Of a stretch of 64,000 nt of DNA, positions 34,901 to 46,116 are shown piece by piece (position 1 is the first letter of the stretch; each line of letters opens with the position of its first letter). The position numbers were made by a program, and so were the translations under genes. The notes beneath the pieces were generated by a model. The model worked only from the letters and a program-made list of their open reading frames with translations. It searched no databases and was not told where the DNA came from. The DNA comes from Liriodendron chinense. Taxonomy: Eukaryota; Streptophyta; Magnoliopsida; Magnoliales; Magnoliaceae. Location: the NCBI GenBank assembly GCA_003013855.2, contig ML058386.1, positions 1-64,000 on the forward strand, read 5' to 3'.

Positions 34901-36889
34901 TCTTGATGGACTCATGAAGTACTCACATACCTCATTAGCTTGGAAGGTTGGCTATTGAATAACTTTGGGTGCCAAATTTCAGATCATGATGACAGATGGC
35001 TAGTGACTACTGACCGACCAAAAGTGTCTGACCACTTGCTGAATGTGACATGGTATTGGGTACCTCAATGGCTTCACACTCTATATCCAATCCTATGGGA
35101 TTCTTCCAAGCTACAAATGGAGTTAATGTGCAATGGAGATCAACACTCCCTGAAGGGTTCCCGATCGGCATATGTTAAGGTAGTGGACTGTAAAAGCATG
35201 CAAAAGCTGGTCTGTGAAAAATAGTGTTGTAATGGTTATGCATTTGTATTCAATCATTGTAACTGACAGAGAAGAACCCATTTACATTTGGATCTCCATC
35301 AGAATTTTGTTGGGGGAAGTAGCTCTTGGAATGGAGGAATGGAGATGGTAAGGTAAGGAAAGAAGATGTCATTTTTTACCAAGGAAAACACAGATTCCAA
35401 ATTCTACAAGGTGGAAAAAAGTGGCATCTTCCATGGTAGATACTTGCAATTGGAACTAAATTTCCATGGAAAATTTAATTTCCAAACAACATAAACTCAC
35501 ATTTCCATAGAAATGGCTAAGATTTCTATGTACCAAAAAACACCCTCAAGGAAGCTATACGATATTGAATTGCCATCAAGCTCTTGCATGTTGAAGCACC
35601 TTCATCCATCCATTTTTGGGTGCGTAAAATTCCAAAAGGCCATGGCATCATTAGGATCCCACTTTCTAGATTTATTGTCTTAATAGTTAGGCTGATCTGA
35701 TCATTAGGTGGACGACTTGTGTCCATTAAATGTAGGTTGTTGGTCAATTTTCTCTTCTCCATCCATTTCATTTATACATGTCCCAACCTGATAACAAAGT
35801 AGCCTATTTTTTTATGAAAAAAGAATCTAGATGGGGTGGCCCATATGATAATGGCATGTATCTGGCAAAAAGGGGCCACATAAGTAGAGTTATTGTTTTA
35901 AGCAACAAGACTCTGCATCTTTCAACACATAACTATAGTCCTTTCTTCTGTGCAAAGTATGTTTTTACTGGATGTATGTTCGCTTGTGCAGTTTGTGAAC
36001 TTCACCGCGATCATGTCTAAAGATGACAGCCCCTCTGAGAAGGAAGCTGCATTTGCTCTCGCTGCACTAATGGAGATTCCCCTTCAGTATCAAGCAACCA
36101 AGGAACTTCGTATCCTTGGGTAGGGAGAATAAACTACATTTCTGTGTCTTCGCTAAGTTCTCTTCTTCTAACACATTTGAGTTCATCACTTTTTGTATGC
36201 TTATGTCTGCATTGGATGAAAGACGTGTGACAGGAAAAGCTAAGAAAGTTGTTACACGCCCTCCACCAGTTCCCTACACCCGCCCACAACCACCACTGGG
36301 AGAAATAAGCAACCCTCAACAATCAGCTCCACAACCATCATCAGAAGACCATAGTCAAGTAAGTTTGATAGGAATGTTATTTTGAAGTGGGCCATCTTTA
36401 AGAGCAATGCACAAATGCTCTACATGTAAACGTTCTCCACATGAACGTTCCTTAGTACCCGGCTAGTCCATTAATCAGGTGATCCACATGATGAGTGAGG
36501 CTGGCATATTTTTTAGTATAGAACGCATACACTGAAGGGACAGTCCCATGTAAGGCATTGTGCTAGGCACTTGAAGATGGTATTTCTCAAGGCAATAGGA
36601 CTCTTCTAGTTTTTCACACCTTATCGACTGTTGTGTTATGTTTCTAACTCATTGTTTACATAGGTATGCCCGATTTGCTTAACAAATGCAAAGGATTTGG
36701 CCTTCGGATGCGGGCATATGGTAAGCTATAACAACTTTGGTTTCTTGACTATTAACTGCTACTTTTACCTGACGCCTTTGTTAAACATTTATGCAATTGC
36801 AGACTTGTAGAGAATGTGGGCAGGGCTTAACTAACTGTCCAATTTGTCGCACGCGCATCACGTCCCGTCTCAGGCTTTATTCAGGGTGA
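24644..36889 (+). CDS. RGLG: RGLG-type RING E3 ubiquitin ligase with copine/vWA domain (amino end missing)
   Basis: Ten exons can be joined in consistent phase: 24644-24728, 24831-24971, 25166-25279, 30523-30620, 30703-30782, 31514-31619, 35992-36119, 36223-36358, 36664-36720 and 36803-36889 (stop TGA). All introns are GT-AG. The first seven encode a copine-type von Willebrand A domain: the metal-site motif GIDFTKSNEW, then CFGFGD, GFEEVLACYRQIVP, YHVLVIIADGQ and IVLIGVGDGPWDDM. Exon 8 is a Pro-rich linker. Exons 9-10 form a RING-HC finger (CPIC, GCGHMTCRECG, CPICRTRI). Known relatives are membrane-associated E3 ligases acting in abscisic acid, drought and hormone signalling. The first exon or exons are not visible; about 360 residues are seen. 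Introns 3 and 6 are 5.2 and 4.4 kb and filled with repeats. Confidence 0.93.
25492..29801 (-). mobile_element. Giant solo LTR (4.3 kb), Tekay/Del-like gypsy suspected
   Basis: The segment lies between identical 5 bp duplications TGTTA (25487-25491 and 29802-29806), begins TGTCACGCCCC and ends GGTCTTACA. Read on the minus strand it starts TGTAAGACCCGTACC and ends GGGGCGTGACA, terminal words I associate with Tekay/Del chromovirus LTRs; no internal region is present to prove this. It is homologous at both ends to 53340-59303. It lies in intron 3 of the RGLG-like gene, antisense to transcription. It carries short-tract microsatellites (poly-T at 25640-25668, TTA repeats near 28905-28940) and a tandem array of ~300-400 bp units. 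Confidence 0.88.
26990..29100. repeat. Tandem GTGGGGCCCAC units inside the 4.3 kb solo LTR
   Basis: At least five units repeat the order TGGGGCCCAC or TGGGTCCCAC, then a CAGCGTC/GACGCTG dyad segment, then a low-complexity A/T or C/T tract, then CCAATCCGTCCATCAGG. Two shorter blocks at about 27100-27480 repeat ATGGACAATAAACATC-like and GGTTTCAA-GGTGGAGATTATTATTCCCAC words. The dyads at 27589-27632, 27992-28045, 28400-28460 and 28829-28874 can form hairpins. The units account for much of the unusual LTR length. Confidence 0.7.
30783..31513 (+). other. RGLG-like intron 5 with GAGTCGACTCG-rich degenerate repeat
   Basis: Within this intron, 30995-31330 contains repeated ACTCGA and GAGTTGA words in both orientations (for example GATTGAGTCGACTCG near 31025). 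It looks like a short degenerate repeat of a kind common in plant introns. No coding sequence lies in it. Confidence 0.4.
32035..32335. mobile_element. Candidate MITE with GGTGTGTTTGGA termini
   Basis: The left end GGTGTGTTTGGA and the right end TCCAAAACACACCC form imperfect terminal inverted repeats around a ~300 bp AT-rich non-coding body. The flanks TGA (left) and TTA (right) could be a mutated 3 bp duplication; an 8 bp hAT duplication is not evident. Superfamily is therefore uncertain. It lies in intron 6 of the RGLG-like gene. Confidence 0.6.
32850..33235. repeat. Three degenerate ~135 bp tandem units in RGLG-like intron 6
   Basis: Units near 32860, 32995 and 33115 each contain GATCTTCCAAATTGGAT or close variants, then ATTTGAGG or TTTTGTGG, then a GGTGGG block and GGATCCAA or ATTCAATA. 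Divergence between units is considerable. A related GGAAGATCAC phrase near 31865 may be a further, isolated piece. Confidence 0.6.
33318..33778. mobile_element. PIF/Harbinger-like MITE
   Basis: The 461 bp non-coding element starts GGGGTCATTTGG and ends CCAAATGACCCT, inverted repeats matching at 11 of 12 positions, and is flanked by TTA on both sides (33315-33317 and 33779-33781). A TTA-type 3 bp duplication with G-rich termini is characteristic of PIF/Harbinger-derived MITEs. The body is rich in AATTGGAATT-like words in both orientations and could fold into a hairpin. It lies in intron 6 of the RGLG-like gene. Confidence 0.8.
34328..34789 (+). other. Unrecognised 153-codon ORF inside RGLG-like intron 6
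   Basis: An open frame of about 153 codons lies in the 4.4 kb intron between exons 6 and 7. The predicted product is mixed in composition with a charged middle (FKKLANRTKGPKEFKRDVK) and a carboxyl end rich in Glu. I recognise no domain, and no splice sites make it part of the ligase. It may be a captured gene fragment or a chance frame. Confidence 0.25.
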
Positions 36890-37002
36890 TGAAGCCAAGC
36901 ATTCCCTTCCAATGTCTATATTATCCCAACCATTTTCTTTTCTTTTCTTGTAATTTCCTTCATATGGTTGTCTTAATCACATCTTTGTATTTTAATGTTT
37001 GT

Positions 37003-37008
37003 AATAAA
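37003..37008 (+). terminator. Poly(A) signal of the RGLG-like gene
   Basis: AATAAA lies 114 bp after the stop codon, in a T-rich and GT-rich 3' region that includes TTTGTATTTTAATGTTTGTAA just upstream. The copia B target site ATTCA begins 3 bp after it. Confidence 0.65.
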
Positions 37009-37015
37009 TGATTCA

Positions 37016-37619
37016 TGTTGGAAATCTGGTCAGCGGAAGCACCGAAGAAGATCAAACAATCACCACACAACCACACAAGCAATCAACGCAAAAGCACACA
37101 AATTTTACATGGAAAACCCTTGCCGGAAAAAAACCACGGCACAAAGCGACACCTCCACTATGATAAACAAATGATTACAGAGCTAATCTACCCAAGTAGA
37201 TCCCAAAGATGAACAAGAGCTCTCAAAACCTCACAATCCTCTCACCCAAAACCCTAATCTCGTATTAGGACTCCTTGGCATTGCTTAGTATATAGCCTAA
37301 CACGATTAGGAAACATATTTATAAGAGGAAACTCGGAATTAGAAACACATAGTGCGAAAATTGCGCAACAATTCAAATCCCGCAGGACCACCGACCGGTC
37401 GGCCGACCGGTCATGACTGGTCTAGAGAGTTTTGCCTGCTCGCTCCCTCAACTCAGACCTGTTTGGCGACTGGTCTGAGCACCCAGCGACTGATCTGATG
37501 ACCGGTCTCAAATGGCCAAAAAACGTTCAGAGAGTTTTCAGCCCAAACTGTAGCATACTGTCCATTGGCCGACCGATCGGTGGACATTGTAAATGCGCAG
37601 TTTTGAGGCCTTCACAACA
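37016..37619 (-). repeat. Copia B 3' LTR
   Basis: In element orientation it begins TGTTGTGAAGG (37619) and ends ATTTCCAACA. A TATAAATA box lies at 37323-37316 on the minus strand. Immediately upstream of it, at 37388-37580, are GACCGGTC palindromes, two of them 12 bp apart start to start (37393 and 37405), plus diverged versions such as GACTGGTC and GACCGATCGG. Confidence 0.92.
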
Positions 37620-37722
37620 AACTCTACCAAGGCATTAAAACATCAAACCATCTTCTCTACTCTTCAAATTTGCTCCTCATCAATCATAGTGTTGCCGCTT
37701 CTCTTGCATCACTGCGTCTTCG

Positions 37723-39414
37723 TTAAGCCTTCGCCAATCCCAGAGAAGTTACGCAGAACTTGAACTTCTCTGTAGGGACCACCTTGGTCAGCATATCCGC
37801 CGAATTCACGCTAGTGTGAATCTTGTCCAGAGTCACATCCCCTTCGTTAAGCACCTGTCGAATAAAATGTTGACGCACATCAATGTGTTTAGTACGAGAG
37901 TGATAAATAAAAATTTTAGCCAAATTGATAGCACTTGAGCTATCACAATTAATCGGCATGGCTTCCTGCTGAAGCCCCAATTGATTTATCATTCCTTTCA
38001 ACCAAACAGCTTCCTTGAAAGCTTTTGTCACTTCCATATACTCACTTTAGTAGTGGAAAGAGCCACCACAGACTGAAGCTTAGACATCCAACTAATCACT
38101 CACCCACTAATACAAACGAGTACCCTGAAGTCGATCTCCTACTATCCACACTACCCGCGTAATCAGAATCGACATAACCAACCAACTTGTCCTTAGACTT
38201 TTCAAATGTCAAGACGTAGTCCTGCGTACCCCGAATGTATCGAAGTAGCCATTTCACAGCTTCCCAATGTTGTTTGCCCGGGTTAGACATGAATCGGCTA
38301 ACAACACCCATAGCCTGTGAAATATCTGGTCTTGTACAGACCATGGCATACATTAAACTGCCCACAACACTTGAATAGGGCACATGAGACATAATATGCT
38401 TTTCTTCATCTATTTTAGGACAACGTTCAGAAGAAAGCTTGAAGTGAGCCGCGAGGGGAACGCTAACCGGTTTGGACTTGTCTATCTCATACTTTTTCAA
38501 TACCTTCTCAAGGTATTCTTCTTGAGATAACCACAGCCTGCTCCTCTTCCTGTCTCTATGAATATCTATGCCAATAACCCTCTTTGCAGCCCCCAGATCC
38601 TTCATCTCGAATGTCCCTGAAAGCTGAGTCTTCAATACATCGATGTTAGACATGCTATGACTGGCAATAAGCATGTCATCGACGTACAACACCAATATGA
38701 GAAACTTCTCATCATTCAATGTCTTGAACTAGACATAATGATCGTACTCGCTCCTAGTAAAGCCCTGACTCATCATGAAGGAATCAAATTTCTTGTAACA
38801 CTGCCTAGGCGACTGCTTGAGAGCGTACAACGATCTCCTTAACCTGCAAACCTTGTTCTCGGCCCCTTGCACTGTATAATCTTCTGGCTACACCATGTAA
38901 ATCTGCTCTTCCAATTTCCCATGCAGGAAAGCAGTTTTAATATCTATTTGTTCCAGCTCGAGGTCGTATTGGGCAACTAGCGCCAACATGAACCTGATAA
39001 ATACTTGCTTCACAACCGGTGCAAAAATCTCACTAAAGTCCATGCCTTCACGTTGATCATACCCTTTCTCTACCAACCTTGCCTTATATCTATCCTGTAT
39101 CTTCCGAAAAATGCACTTACACCCTATCGCTTTTCGGCCCACTGGAAGCTCTACAAGCTCCCAAGTCTCATTCTTGTACAAGGAGTCCATCTCGTCTTGT
39201 ATTGCCGTCTTCCACTTTTCAGCATCTACATCCTGTAGTGCCTCCTCAAAGTTAGATGGATCCCCCTCATCCATAATGAGAGCGAATGCAACGTTCGAGT
39301 CATCCCTGTACCTTGCCGGTAATCTGCGATCCATGGGTGGATTTCTTCGCACAGGTGGATGCTCCACCTGATCCTGTACCTCTGTTTGTGCCTCAGTATC
39401 GGCCCGTGTCTCAC
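37723..39414 (-). pseudogene. Copia B pol, RT and RNase H part
   Basis: Minus-strand fragments from 39414 downward give the linker (HPPVRRNPPMDRRLP), the RT start (SEIFAPVVKQVFIR, KTAFLHGKLEEQIYM), SLYALKQSPRQ, catalytic YVDDM (in LVLYVDDMLIAS) and MKDLGAAKRVIGIDI. RNase H follows to the TAA at 37723-37725, including DSSSAINLAK and RTKHIDVRQHFI. Stops occur after QIYMV (about 38888) and in the DHYV region (about 38730), and the RNase H amino part is frameshifted between 38037 and 38096. The upstream half of pol resumes at 49499 beyond the Tat insert. Confidence 0.9.
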
Positions 39415-39419
39415 TCTAT

Positions 39420-40137
39420 TGTTATATCCAAATTGCAGTGGTCGAAGATAGCGAAGACTTGAGGCCTGCGAGCGCCTTTGTGACGGTATTCGACCTGCGA
39501 GCCCTTCTGGTCAAGGCTTGTATATTGGAAAAGTACGGTACGCAACTTCCGAACCATCGAGCCCTTCTGGTCGATGCTCGTATATCGGAAAAATACGGTA
39601 TGCCCTTCTGAATATGCGATCATCTCGATTTGTGGTCGTTGAAAGGCTCTGCATCTCAAATATGCGAGAAGTTATCCCCGTGCCCGAACGTCCTCTGCCT
39701 TTTTAGTACCAGCAGCCCATATAGACCGATTTTGGGCTTATCTTTGTTCGCGGTTCCGAACCTCAGAGGATCACTATCAGGGAACGTAATCGACCAGATG
39801 TCTAATTGGACCAAGCCATCTCCTTATCTAATGATCAACAGGATAAACACCTTATCTCCAAAAATCAGTAGTAATCTTAACGTCTTGCGTAACAGATTGG
39901 ATCACTTGAACCTATATAAATGGGTGGCCTCGTAGACGAGAAAGGTACACAATCTCTTAGCGGATATCCCTCTATTTCCTTTTACAACCATGTCTCACCT
40001 GACTTAAGCTTCGAAGGGCCATCGGCTGGACGCCGGCCACCCTTAGTTTTCTCTTGTGTTCTTTCAGGTTCGAAAGGAAGCTGCCTTGAAGGAAGGTGAG
40101 CATCTGGAGGATCCTGATACCAAATTCGACGTAAATA
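39420..40137 (+). repeat. Tat B 5' LTR
   Basis: The LTR is 718 bp, begins TGTTATATCC, and its final CA has become TA (40136-40137) relative to the 3' LTR. It contains two imperfect ~60 bp tandem units starting at GAGCCCTTCTGGTC (about 39497 and 39558), each ending with TATATNGGAAAANTACGGTA. An ATATAAATGG box near 39914 is a plausible TATA element. Confidence 0.92.
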
Positions 40138-40157
40138 GATTGACGCCGTCTGTGGGA
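40138..40157 (+). other. Tat B primer binding site region
   Basis: TTGACGCCGTCTGTGGGAA follows the 5' LTR and differs by one base from the TTGGCGCCGTCTGTGGGAA type found in plant Tat elements. Confidence 0.75.
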
Positions 40158-40206
40158 AAAGATTGTCTGGATTAGCCATTCTAATCACTAATCGAGTTCT
40201 CCCACT

Positions 40207-41815
40207 ATGCCTCCCAAAAAGACTGTTCATCCTTCCACTTCAAGGCTGACATTACCTCCGCCTGACATTACCGAACCAGCGCCTAACCTCCCTCAGACTG
40301 CTTCGACGGGCATTCCCTACGGAGAGCCTAACATGCCATCACAAAACCCATTGTTCGATGCATCCGGCAATCAAGAAGATGTCATGCGTTTCCTCGGAAA
40401 CACGCTTCTAACTCTCAAAGCCGGGTTTCAAGCCTTATCTAATCGGCTTGATCAACATTTTTCGGAGCCCCGGTAGCAAACCCCGGAAGGGTCGTCGGTA
40501 AAACTTATACCAATGGCTTCCAAACATTCTGCAGGTGAGCCATAAACCTAGTCAAACCCTCCTACATCAAATCGAATGCCGCTCGGCAACCAAGTCCCTG
40601 TACCCCCTCCACATTCTATACACTCCAGTACCTCCCGGCAACAGCAATCTCAGGGGTCCACTGTCGAAACTTCAGGTTACAACTTACCATAGGAAGGAGA
40701 CCTCAAAAGAATCCACGATCGCTTCGACGATATGGAACATTGATATCAGACGAATCGACCATCTAGTGCTGTTGCGTCAATACACCGATTCGAATTTCCT
40801 TTCACCCGCGAGGTCATAGAAGCGCCTTTACCTATGAAGTATCGCACGCCTATCATCACTCCGTATACAGGCACTGGCGATCCTCTCGAACATCTGGAAG
40901 CGTATAAGTCTCTTATGGAGTTGAAGGGACATGGTTCAGAAATCATGTGTAGGGCTTTTTTCCTAACCCTAAAGGATGTAGCGCGTACATGGTTCCGGGG
41001 GCTAAAACCCCGATCCATCGGGTCCTTCTCTCAGCTATCGGAGCTCTTCCTTTCTTAGTTCATGGGAAGCATCCGTACCAAAAAGCCGACATCTCACTTA
41101 ATGGACTTGAAGTAACAGCATGGGGAGACGATAAAGGAGTTTATAGTTCGGTTCACTGCAGAAGCCGTCCAGACTGAAGGTTATACCGAAGATAAAAGCC
41201 TCACCGCCCTCATTGCTGGAGTCACAAGCAAAAAATTCAGGTTCGCCTTAGATAAGAACCCTCCTAAAACTATGACAGAGTTTCAGGCAAAGGCCCAGAA
41301 ATACATCAATGCGGAAGAAGTCGCTTTGGCATGTCACGGTATACAGGGCAAGAAGCGCAAAACTGAGGAGATCCCTCTTTCTGATAAAAAGTACCGGTGC
41401 GATTGACGAGATTGATCCCCTAAGAAGCCCTATTCTGGTAAATATCACAACTATACACCTCTTATCCAACCTCCTGAAAAAGTGTTAATGGAGATCAAAC
41501 ACACCTTACGTGAAGTGGCCTTCAAAGATCAAATCTGATCTTGAAAAAAGAGATAAGAGTAAATTCTGCTATTTTTACAAAGATCATGGGCACAATACCC
41601 AAGATTTTATATCTCTGAGAGATCACATCGAAGCCCTCATTCGGAAAGTTCATCTTCGGGATTACGTAGCCCGACAGGGTCGGTCACCGAAACGGACGAA
41701 AGCCCCATCACACCGGAAGAAATCACCTCAACATCACACTTCGCAAGAAGACGTTAAACCCACCGGTGAGATCCGGACCATCGCCGGAGGACTGGCTTGC
41801 AGGGGAGATTCTTAA
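40207..41815 (+). pseudogene. Tat B gag
   Basis: ATG at 40207 opens a Pro-rich amino part (MPPKKTVHPSTSRLTLPPPD) that reaches a stop at 40476. After a degraded stretch, a frame from 40834 contains the retrotransposon Gag core (GTGDPLEHLEAYKSLMELKG, MCRAFFLTLKDVARTWFRGL, IGSFSQLSELFLS) and continues with stops through FIVRFTAEAVQTEGYT and FQAKAQKYINAEE. A different frame from 41510 carries the knuckle-like segment FCYFYKDHGHNTQDF, in which the usual last Cys is lost. It would have formed the particle shell. At least two frameshifts and five stops make it non-functional. Confidence 0.85.
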
Positions 41816-41872
41816 GCATTAAGAAAAGCATATACTCGCAAGGCGTCTTAGAAGCCCTAGCATATCTATTGG

Positions 41873-44800
41873 TTGGAAAAGACGCCCGATGCGTCGAATC
41901 CCGGCCATCCTCCGATCTCTTTTTCTCTCGAAGATGCAGAAGGGATTCACTTCCCTCACGAAGACTCCATTGTGGTCGCATTAAAGGTATCAAATTATTT
42001 GACTCATCGTATTATGGTGGATACAGGTAGCTCCGCTGATATTCTCTACCTGGAAGCTTTCAACAAAATGGCACTCGCCAGGGGCCTACTCAAACCGGTC
42101 TCAACTCCTCTTGTCGGCTTCTGGGGCGAAGTGGTAACACCGGAAGGAAGCATTGACCTTCCAGTCACCTTCGGAGAAAGCCCCGCGAAAACTACTATCT
42201 TCGTTAATTTCCTCGTGGTGGATCGGAGATCAGCGTATAACGCCATTTTGGGCCGACCTTCTCTCAATAAGGTAGGGGCAGCTTTACACCCTCTGTACTT
42301 ATACATCAAATTCCCTACTCCAAATGGAGTCGGGGTCGTACGAGGAAATCAGAAGGAAGCGCGAGCGTGCTACGAGATCGTCGTACAAGACCGAAAGAAG
42401 GCCCAGGCAACGCCAGTTATGATGGTGATAAAAGATTCATCAAGCCCTCTGATGGCTACATTGTTGGACTTAAGGGAGAGTGCCCTCCAATCAAGAACTC
42501 CAGGGGAAGAGACAGTTGCTATCCACTTATCTGAAGACAATTCGTCCAAAATTGTCTACGTTGGATCTTCTTTAAGCAGTGTCTTTCGTGAAAATCTGGT
42601 CCGTTTCCTCACCAAATTCCAAGATGTGTTTGCTTGGTCCCATAGTGATATGCCAGGTATCAACCCCAGTATCATAGCACATCGTTTGAATGTTGATCCG
42701 AAGTATAAACCTGTTCACCAGCGTCGGCGTGCCTTCACTGCAGAAAGGCAAATGGTGATTAAGACTGAAGTCGAGAAGCTGCTAACGGTCAATTTTATAA
42801 AGGAAGTTGACTACCTAGAATGGGTCGCGAACGTGGTCCTCGTTCGAAAGGCTAACGGCAAGTGGAGAATGTGCGTTGACTACTCTGATCAGAATAAATC
42901 GTGCCCAAAAGACAGTTTTTCGACTCCGCGAATCGACCAATTGGTTGATTCAACGACAGGGCATGCCCTGCTCAGTTTTATGGACTCTTATTCCGGTTAT
43001 AACCAGATTATGATGCATCCGCCCGACAGCCAACACACTGCCTTCATCACTGACCGCGACCTGTATTGTTACCAGGTAATGCCTTTTGGTCTTAAAAACA
43101 CAGGAGCCACCTATCAACGCCTAGTCAATAAAATATTCGCCACGCAAATCGGTAGGAATATGGAGGTTTATGTCGACGACATGCTCGTGAAAAGCGTCGT
43201 AGAAAACGACCACCTCATAGATCTTCAAGAAGCCTTCAACTTAATGAGGAAGTATCAGATGAAGCTAAATCCAGAAAAATATGCATTCAGAGTGTCAGCT
43301 GGGAAATTTCTCGGATTTATGGTCGGCCAACGAGGAATCGAGGCAAATCCTGAGAAAATAAAGGCTTTGATCGAGATGAAGTCTCCGTCCACTCTCAAAG
43401 ATGTCCAACGTCTGGCTGGTCGCATTGCATCGTTGAACAGGTTTATTTCACGTGCCTCTGATAAGTGCTTACTCTTCTTTAAGCTCCTTCGAGCCACCTC
43501 CAAAGCCGACTGGGAGTGGACTCCGCAATGTGAAGAAGCATTTCAACAACTGAAGCAATATATGAGTGCACCCCCTATTTTATCCAAACCTGTGGCACAC
43601 GAGCAGCTTCTTCTTTATTTATCTGTGTCTTCTACTGCCGTTAGTGCCGTGTTAATAAGAGAAGATTCCGAGGTACAAAGGCCCATTTATTATATTAGTC
43701 GAGCAATGGTGGATGCCAAAACTCGATATTCTGATGTAGAGAAATTAGCTCTCGCCTTAGTCACAGCCGCTCGAAAATTGGGACCCTATTTCCAAGCCCA
43801 CGCTATATTGGTGCCAACAAATCATCTGTTAAGGCAAGTCCTTAAAAAACCTAAAGTCTCGGGGCGATTAACTAAATGGGCGATTGAGATCAGCAAGCAT
43901 GATATTTCGTTCTTCCTTAGAACCGCCGTTAAGGGTCAGGCCGTGGCCGATTTCATTGCCGAATTCACATATCCCTCCTCCAATGATAACTCCACAACCA
44001 GCGACCAGACCCCCTGGTCGCTCTTTGTGGATGGGTCTTCACGGGCCACCGGTAGTGGAGCGGGCCTGATTTTAGTTGCTCCCGATGGGTCGCGCTTTCA
44101 ATATGCCTTACGATTTGACTCTCATGTCTCAAACAATGAAGTAGAATACGAGGCTCTGATCGTCGGCCTCGAACTAGCAAACGTTCTCTCGATTCAAAGC
44201 CTACTTATTCATAGGGATTCTCAGCTCATAGTCAACTAAGTACTCGTCGAATTCGAGGCGAAAGAAGAGCGGATGGTTTTATATAAATGTCGAGTACTTA
44301 TCTTGCTCGCGAAGCTGAAGAAATATGAAATAGTTCACATCCCTCGCGAGAAGAACAAACTCGCAGATTCTCTGGCAAAGCTGGCCTCTGCACCAGAGTC
44401 TGAATTACTGCGATCTATTCCCATTGAGCATCTTCATGCTCCGGGTAGTGGTCAAACGACCCTTGAGCAAGTAGTCACAATATGCTCCTCTCCATGTTGG
44501 ATGAACCCCATCGTCCTTTATCTCAAAGATGGACAGCTCCCGGATGATAAGAAATCCGCACGGCAAATTCAACACCATGCTGCCAGGTATACATTACTTA
44601 ACGAAGTACTATTGCATAAGAGCTTTACTTTACCATACTTAAGGTGTCTTCATCCAGAAGAAGCGTGTCGCGTTCTCGATGAAATACACCAGGGGGCATG
44701 TGGTAACCATCCTAAGGGACGCTCTCTAGCATATAAAGCAATGAGACAAGGGTATTATTGGCCCACTATGAAGGCGGATGCAATCGAATTTTCAAAAAGA

Positions 44801-45720
44801 TGTGACAAGTGCCAGCGATATTCTCCTATACCTCATGTACCTTCCGAGCAAATGACGCCAGTGGATGGCCCCTAGCCCTTCGCCCAATGAGGAGTCGATA
44901 TCATCGGGCCCTTGCCCATTGGAAAAGGTTAGAGCAAATTTGCGATCGTAGCAGTCGATTATTTCACCAAATGGGCCGAGGCAGAACCGTTAGCTAGAAT
45001 CATTGAAAAGCAGACCACCAGGTTCGTATGAAGAAATATCATATGCCATTATGGGCTTCCCCATACTATAATCACCGACAATGGAAGGCAATTCGACAAC
45101 ACCGCATTCTCAGAATTCTGTGACAAGTGGAAGATACGAAGAGTTCGCACCTCCCCATATCATCCTCAAGCTAATGGGCAAGTTGAGGCGGTGAATAAGA
45201 TCATTAAACATCATTTAAAGACTAAGCTCGGTGAATGTAAAGGCATGTGGCCAGAACTCTTGCTGGAAGTCTTATGGGCTATAGAATTATAACTCGCACA
45301 TCGACCGGGGAAACTCCGTTCTCATTGGCTTTTGGCACCGACGCAGTGGTCCCAGTCGAAGTTCAGGTGCCCTCGTATCGGATCGAGCAATATGACCCCA
45401 CTAACAATTAGGAAGGTCTGAAGCTTCATCTTGACCTCTTGGAAGAACGAAGGGACACCTCCCAGCTTCGAGTAGTAGCCTATCAACAGCGTATTTCTCG
45501 TTACCATGATGCCAAAGTCCGGCCCAAAGCTTTCCAGCTCAGCGATTTGGTTCTTAAACAGAACCTCAGAATTTCTGCTCGTTCATTGGATCCAAATTGG
45601 GAAGGTCCGTATCGAGTTACCAAAATTGTGTGACCAGAAACCTATTATCTCGAAGATATGCAAGGAAGACCCGTACGTCGCCCTTGGCACGTAGAGCATC
45701 TGCTACAGTATTTCCCTTAA
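41873..45720 (+). pseudogene. Tat B pol (protease, RT, two RNase H domains, integrase)
   Basis: The first 788 codons are open (41873-44239). They hold protease MVDTGSSADILY at residues ~48-59, RT with WRMCVDYSDQNKSCPKD, MPFGLKNTGATYQRLVN and catalytic YVDDM, the RT-linked RNase H ending near SFFLRTAVKGQ, then a second RNase H with LFVDGSSRATGSGAGLI and NNEVEYEALI. A TAA at 44237-44239 is followed in frame by the rest of that domain and the integrase zinc-binding HHCC segment to TAG at 44873. TGA follows at 44888; both replace the Trp residues expected around PFAQ-GVDIIGPLP. The integrase core still shows VDIIGPLP, ITDNGRQFD and NGQVEAVNK. At least one frameshift precedes the TAA at 45718-45720. 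Confidence 0.92.
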
Positions 45721-46116
45721 CTCAATGTAAGTTTGAACGATATTCAAATAAAGGTCGATTGTCTTTTGGTCGCTACTCCATTTGATTGGACCCAAATAGC
45801 CCCGAAGAGAATACACACATTCTCTTGGCCAATCTTCTGCCCTTGATAGAATCAAAGTCTCAATCAATAGATCAGTCTCTCTCCATGCGGATATGGTCAC
45901 CAAGACCCCTGGATTGAGCTTAACTCATTCCTTCGTGAGTTAAGTACGAAGGCATTCAATACATGAGAAAGCAAGAACCAAAAGAAGCAGAAATGAGACG
46001 CAAATAACATTATCAAAATATTTTTTCTCATTCATCTCATTGACTACAAAAGTCAAGTTGTTTACAAACGAAAAATAAAAATTGATACATGAGATAGATA
46101 AAAAGAAGAAAGATGG
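45721..46116. other. Tat B spacer between pol and the antisense ORF
   Basis: No open frame is recognisable. It separates the plus-strand pol end from the minus-strand accessory ORF end and should hold the 3' ends of both transcripts. I could not assign a poly(A) signal with confidence. Confidence 0.4.

Noticed and set aside
41248..41469. Minus-strand frames overlapping Tat B gag and pol
   Set aside because: They are shadows of the plus-strand gag and pol frames without domain support; only the antisense ORF at 46117-48165 has its own motifs, introns and promoter.
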